Assembly: GCA_014654705.1 (NCBI GenBank)
Contig: JACVZY010000068.1
Coordinates: 1 to 37,763 of the forward strand
Reading direction: 5' to 3'
DNA from: Ignavibacteria bacterium
Lineage (GTDB): Bacteria > Bacteroidota > Ignavibacteria > Kapaibacteriales > UBA4661
Length of the DNA stretch: 37,763 bases
Below the pieces are notes generated by a model, which was not told the DNA's origin, searched no databases, and saw only the letters and a list, made by a program, of their open reading frames with translations. Below, piece by piece: positions 34,702 to 37,763 of this stretch; position 1 is the first letter of the stretch, and every line of letters begins with the position of its first letter. The translations under genes and the position numbers were made by a program.

Positions 34702-36552
34702 TCAATATGTTTGGGTTTTGTTATGGTGCGAATGTGGTGAAGTTTTCAGCTTTTCCTCTAGCTCCTCCAAACTTTTCCAATTTACCCAACCACTCGGTAT
34801 ATCCTTTGTGCCATCAACTAAGGCTTCTAGCAAAGATTCAATTTTTTTGCGAATATCTTGATTGTTACGAATAGCATCATATATTTTGAACGGTTTATCT
34901 TTTGTGATATTTTCAGTTCCAGACGCGGTTTCAAAATTATGGAGAGATGCTATGACTCGCACTTTACCCTCTGAATATTTCAGGTGCTTTTTCGCCTCTT
35001 TCAGAATATTATCGTTGGTCGTCCACGTACCTTTATAGTTTTCGTTCGTCGCTGGTAGCGGGTCGCTATCATGTAGAACCGTATATTCTGAAGCAAATTG
35101 ATTGAGAATTTTGATAAGAGAAACGATAGTTGCTTTCCCTCTTGCACGGACTATGTGTAGGTTTGAAGTATCGCGTATTATCTCGGATTCACTATTACTT
35201 TGGATATATTTGAAAGCAGTATACTCCGTATCACCCTCTACGATGAGAATTTTTCCTCCGAACATAAATTCGGCGACATACGGATCGCATAGATTGAGCA
35301 ATTTGAGATTTTCTTTATCATCCTTGCCAAGCTGCAATCTTTCTGGTCGAAATATCGTTGTGCTTTGTACTTCTCCCTTTTCATCCCTATCAACTCTAAT
35401 GATGGTTTTATTATCCTTGGACAAGTCTAGGAATATGGGCGAGTGAGTTGTAACCATAACCTGCCATTTACCGGAATCCGGTAAATTGTACAACACAGAA
35501 CAAACCTCTCGAATAGCACTTGGGTGTAAACAAATTTCAGGTTCGTCAATAAGAAGTAAATGCGGTCTATCGTCTATTCCAATATCTGTTTGGTCATCTG
35601 TTTTTTTTGAAGGAGTTTTTTTCTTTGGTTTTGTACGATTACGTTCGGAAATGAATTTTAGCGCAGTCCATAAGAGAGTTCTTCTTGCACCGCTTCCTTG
35701 ACGTTCAATGGTGCTTGGAAAGCCTTCATTATGTCCCATTAAAAGATCTGCCTCCATTTTTAAAAACTTTTCTAGGTCTTGTTTTTTATGCTTAAAATCA
35801 ATTTTATAGTTTGGGAAAATCTGCTGAAGCATGTTAGTGAGTTCTGTGTTTATCTCCTTGATTGCAGTGCTTGAATTTTCCAGAATCAATTCTTGAAGTT
35901 GATCAATTTTTTGAACTAATGCCTGATATTGTTCCTGATTTTCTTGTCGAGCAATTTGCTCTACTTGTTCATCCAAAATTTCTTTAATCAATTTTTTAAT
36001 TTCATTAGCTTGTACATCTGGTGGTGCAAAGGCATCTACCCTATGAGGTTCAGGTCTGCGCGACTGTGCAACACCAGCAAATCCCCATGGTACACTGTTT
36101 TCCGACCACTTGTTTTCTCCAGGGAGAAACCCTTGTCGTTTAGGTTTGCCGTCCCTATCCCAAGTCCAGAGTTCACGAACTAAAGGTTCATTTTCGTTTT
36201 TTCTATCAATCCATTTTTCACCAGGACTATTTTTTGCAACAATTGTCCATAGCTCTATTTGAGGAGGATTCTCTTCATTAAATTTGCCTCCGTGAAAATC
36301 TTCCTGAACAAGCGTACTTTTTGGTCCTGATGCTTCGGACATAGCAAGTTCATACGCTGAAAGAATAGAGCTTTTTCCAGCATTATTTGCTCCGACAAGA
36401 ACAACAATTTTGTCAAGGTCTATTTCTACTCCTTTGGAGCCAATAGAGCGATAGTTTTTTACGACCAATTTTGCAAGCCTTGAGCCTTCGGTCTCAACTT
36501 TTTCTACTGTTTTTTGCGTTGACTCTTCTTGCGAGGTTTGTTTTTTACCCAT
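34702..36552 (-). CDS. OLD-family ATPase with TOPRIM nuclease domain
   Basis: The 616-residue protein is an overcoming-lysogenization-defect (OLD) type nuclease. The ABC-type ATPase has Walker A GANNAGKS (54-61), a coiled insertion (185-270), the signature QGSGARR (285-291), Walker B LLLIDEPE (332-339) and the H-loop VTTHSP (367-372). The TOPRIM domain has ILIVEGDTE (435-443) and LHDSD (493-497). These are the metal-binding acidic residues needed for DNA cleavage. OLD proteins act in phage defence, alone or with a partner; no GajB-like helicase is next to it. The gene upstream is a membrane protein only 38 nt away, a possible partner. Confidence 0.93.
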   Translation of the reverse strand: MGKKQTSQEESTQKTVEKVETEGSRLAKLVVKNYRSIGSKGVEIDLDKIVVLVGANNAGKSSILSAYELAMSEASGPKSTLVQEDFHGGKFNEENPPQIELWTIVAKNSPGEKWIDRKNENEPLVRELWTWDRDGKPKRQGFLPGENKWSENSVPWGFAGVAQSRRPEPHRVDAFAPPDVQANEIKKLIKEILDEQVEQIARQENQEQYQALVQKIDQLQELILENSSTAIKEINTELTNMLQQIFPNYKIDFKHKKQDLEKFLKMEADLLMGHNEGFPSTIERQGSGARRTLLWTALKFISERNRTKPKKKTPSKKTDDQTDIGIDDRPHLLLIDEPEICLHPSAIREVCSVLYNLPDSGKWQVMVTTHSPIFLDLSKDNKTIIRVDRDEKGEVQSTTIFRPERLQLGKDDKENLKLLNLCDPYVAEFMFGGKILIVEGDTEYTAFKYIQSNSESEIIRDTSNLHIVRARGKATIVSLIKILNQFASEYTVLHDSDPLPATNENYKGTWTTNDNILKEAKKHLKYSEGKVRVIASLHNFETASGTENITKDKPFKIYDAIRNNQDIRKKIESLLEALVDGTKDIPSGWVNWKSLEELEEKLKTSPHSHHNKTQTY

Positions 36553-36590
36553 GGTTAAGGATAGGAATTCGTGATGAAATTATACGGTAA

Positions 36591-37724
36591 TTATACTGCT
36601 GAATCAGAAGGAATATCAAGAATTTTGCGTACCAGATGAACTATCCACTTTCCAAAAAAAGTAGGAATTCTTGGGTCAATGAGGTACAATATGCCAGTGA
36701 GTGTCAGGAGGCAAAGAACAGTAAGAAGGCTGTATTTCCACGTCTGTTGTTTTTTAGTCCAGAGTACCACAAAAATAGATTTATACCATTTGCTTTCTTC
36801 TTCAATCAATCCTTCGGCTTTTGAATCTTTATAAACAGTAAACATTTTTTTTCCTAGCCATGAGATAGGAACAACTAGTAAAACAACTCCTAACCATAAA
36901 CCCACAAAGCGAATACCACTAATGACAGTAATTCTGCGGTTAAGAACAACAATCGAATCAGATAACTTCATTACATTCGAGAAAAGTAATTTCTCGCGGT
37001 CAGTATTGTAGAATGGTATTGGTGCAAATCCTTCTGCCGCTTTCCACGATTCAACATATTCCGTAACATTATAAAGACCGTCAATAGAAACAGGCAAGAT
37101 GCCAACTCCATCTGTTGTAATAGAACGAGGATTTATAGTGCCTTGAAGAACTTTTATGTCTGAATCAAAGGCACTAGAATTATAGTCAAAATTGCCGAGC
37201 AGCGTTACTCTTTGTTTCGGTATTACATTAGGACCAGGATCTACATCTATTAAACATGGGTTGTTGTGAAAAAACACTACCAATTTATTGCGAACATTAT
37301 CGTTTTTCGAGAGTAAAGCTAGAATGTCTTTATGTTGTTTTGTAATAACTGTTAAAACTGCGTACTGAAAGTTTGGTAATTCTCTTTTCAAGGTTGCTAA
37401 TATTTCTTCCCTCTTTCCTTTAACATCTTTAATTGGCATATCATAAAATTTTGCACGTGGATATTTATCCTTAAATGCAGCCTCAAACTTATTGCGCACC
37501 CGAAGATCTACGGCAAAAAGAATGGGCGTAGATTGTGGTAATGTAGAAAAATTGTATTCTGCTTTTTTGTTCAGACACACCAAGGCTTTATCATATATGG
37601 CTTGGTACAAGTCCTTCGGTTGTTTGAAATTGGAATCAACATTCGCTGGTAATTTTGTTGGCTTAAAGCCGTAAGTTACTGACCATTGTTTTATAGAAGA
37701 TGGAAACTCTGAGCTGCCCCCCAT
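36591..37724 (-). pseudogene. Membrane protein gene, 5' end removed by the IS
   Basis: The readable frame has 377 codons, but its ATG and first codons (MGGSS) lie in the IS end, so the native start is lost. The rest is a soluble, probably periplasmic or cytoplasmic domain (TPILFAVDLRVRNKFEAAF, KLVVFFHNNPCLID) followed by two membrane helices at about 266-289 and 331-349 and a basic tail. I recognise no family. The frame after the IS is intact, so a shortened protein could still be made from the IS-supplied ATG. It is 38 nt before the OLD nuclease and probably co-transcribed. Confidence 0.7.
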
Positions 37725-37763
37725 TTTTTGGACAGGTAGTGTAGATAAGTTTTCTGCACTATA
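37709..37763 (+). mobile_element. Terminal end of an IS3-family-like insertion sequence (right edge)
   Basis: From TGAGCTGCCCCCC at 37710 to the end, this is the reverse complement of bases 1-52, plus two extra bases. The identity runs beyond the length expected for typical imperfect IS3 terminal repeats. This suggests the same IS end is present at both window edges, in opposite orientation. The ATG at 37724-37722 on the minus strand starts the frame of the truncated membrane protein. Confidence 0.6.

Noticed and set aside
34702-36552. Gabija system (GajA-GajB)
   Set aside because: The OLD-type nuclease fits GajA loosely, but there is no UvrD-like GajB next to it; the neighbours are a membrane protein and an HsdR-N nuclease.

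Overview
The window reads as accessory DNA from a Bacteroidota/Chlorobiota-type bacterium. The main taxonomic clue is a secreted protein with a probable type IX secretion (T9SS) C-terminal sorting domain. The cas genes also resemble the Porphyromonas-type (PGING) branch of type I-B. The exact lineage cannot be fixed from the sequence alone. Both window edges are the same ~52 bp sequence in inverted orientation. It resembles the terminal repeat of an IS3-family insertion sequence. The window is therefore either bounded by two inverted IS copies or is an assembly unit that stops at such copies. The left IS end abuts spacer-sized DNA at the old end of a CRISPR array. The right IS end cuts off the 5' end of a membrane-protein gene and now supplies its ATG.

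Region 1 (1-15280) is one large type I CRISPR-Cas locus transcribed on the minus strand. The gene order is cas6, cas5, cas3, cas8-like, cas7-like, cas4, then a hicA-hicB toxin-antitoxin pair on the opposite strand, then cas1, cas2, a leader, and an array of 98 repeats of 30 bp with 97 complete spacers. hicAB splits the cas operon, so cas1-cas2 must start from the 78 bp divergent region they share with hicA. That region holds an 11+5+11 bp dyad, the likely HicB operator.

Region 2 (15281-19133) is gene-poor and looks mobile. It has an HTH protein with a small downstream ORF, a serine recombinase, an intergenic array of 16 units with 11 bp period, and two related arrays with 21 bp period. Both periods match one or two DNA helical turns. 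Several dyads surround the recombinase gene.

Region 3 (19134-31558) is a signalling/metabolic block. Six minus-strand genes may form one operon: STAS antagonist, a 1764-residue (pseudo)kinase-ATPase-GAF-PP2C protein, cytochrome P450, membrane-anchored FAD oxidase, M19-type dipeptidase, and an RsbW-like anti-sigma kinase. An adenylate cyclase converges on it from the other side. The layout suggests an Rsb-type partner-switching module tied to a small oxidative pathway.

Region 4 (31559-37763) looks like a defence and secretion block, all minus strand: the truncated membrane protein, an OLD-family ATPase/TOPRIM nuclease, a stand-alone HsdR-N-type PD-(D/E)xK nuclease, a 126-residue protein, an exported Cys-rich peptide, and a T9SS cargo protein. 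The nuclease, the 126-residue protein and the Cys-rich peptide are joined by two ATGA start/stop overlaps.
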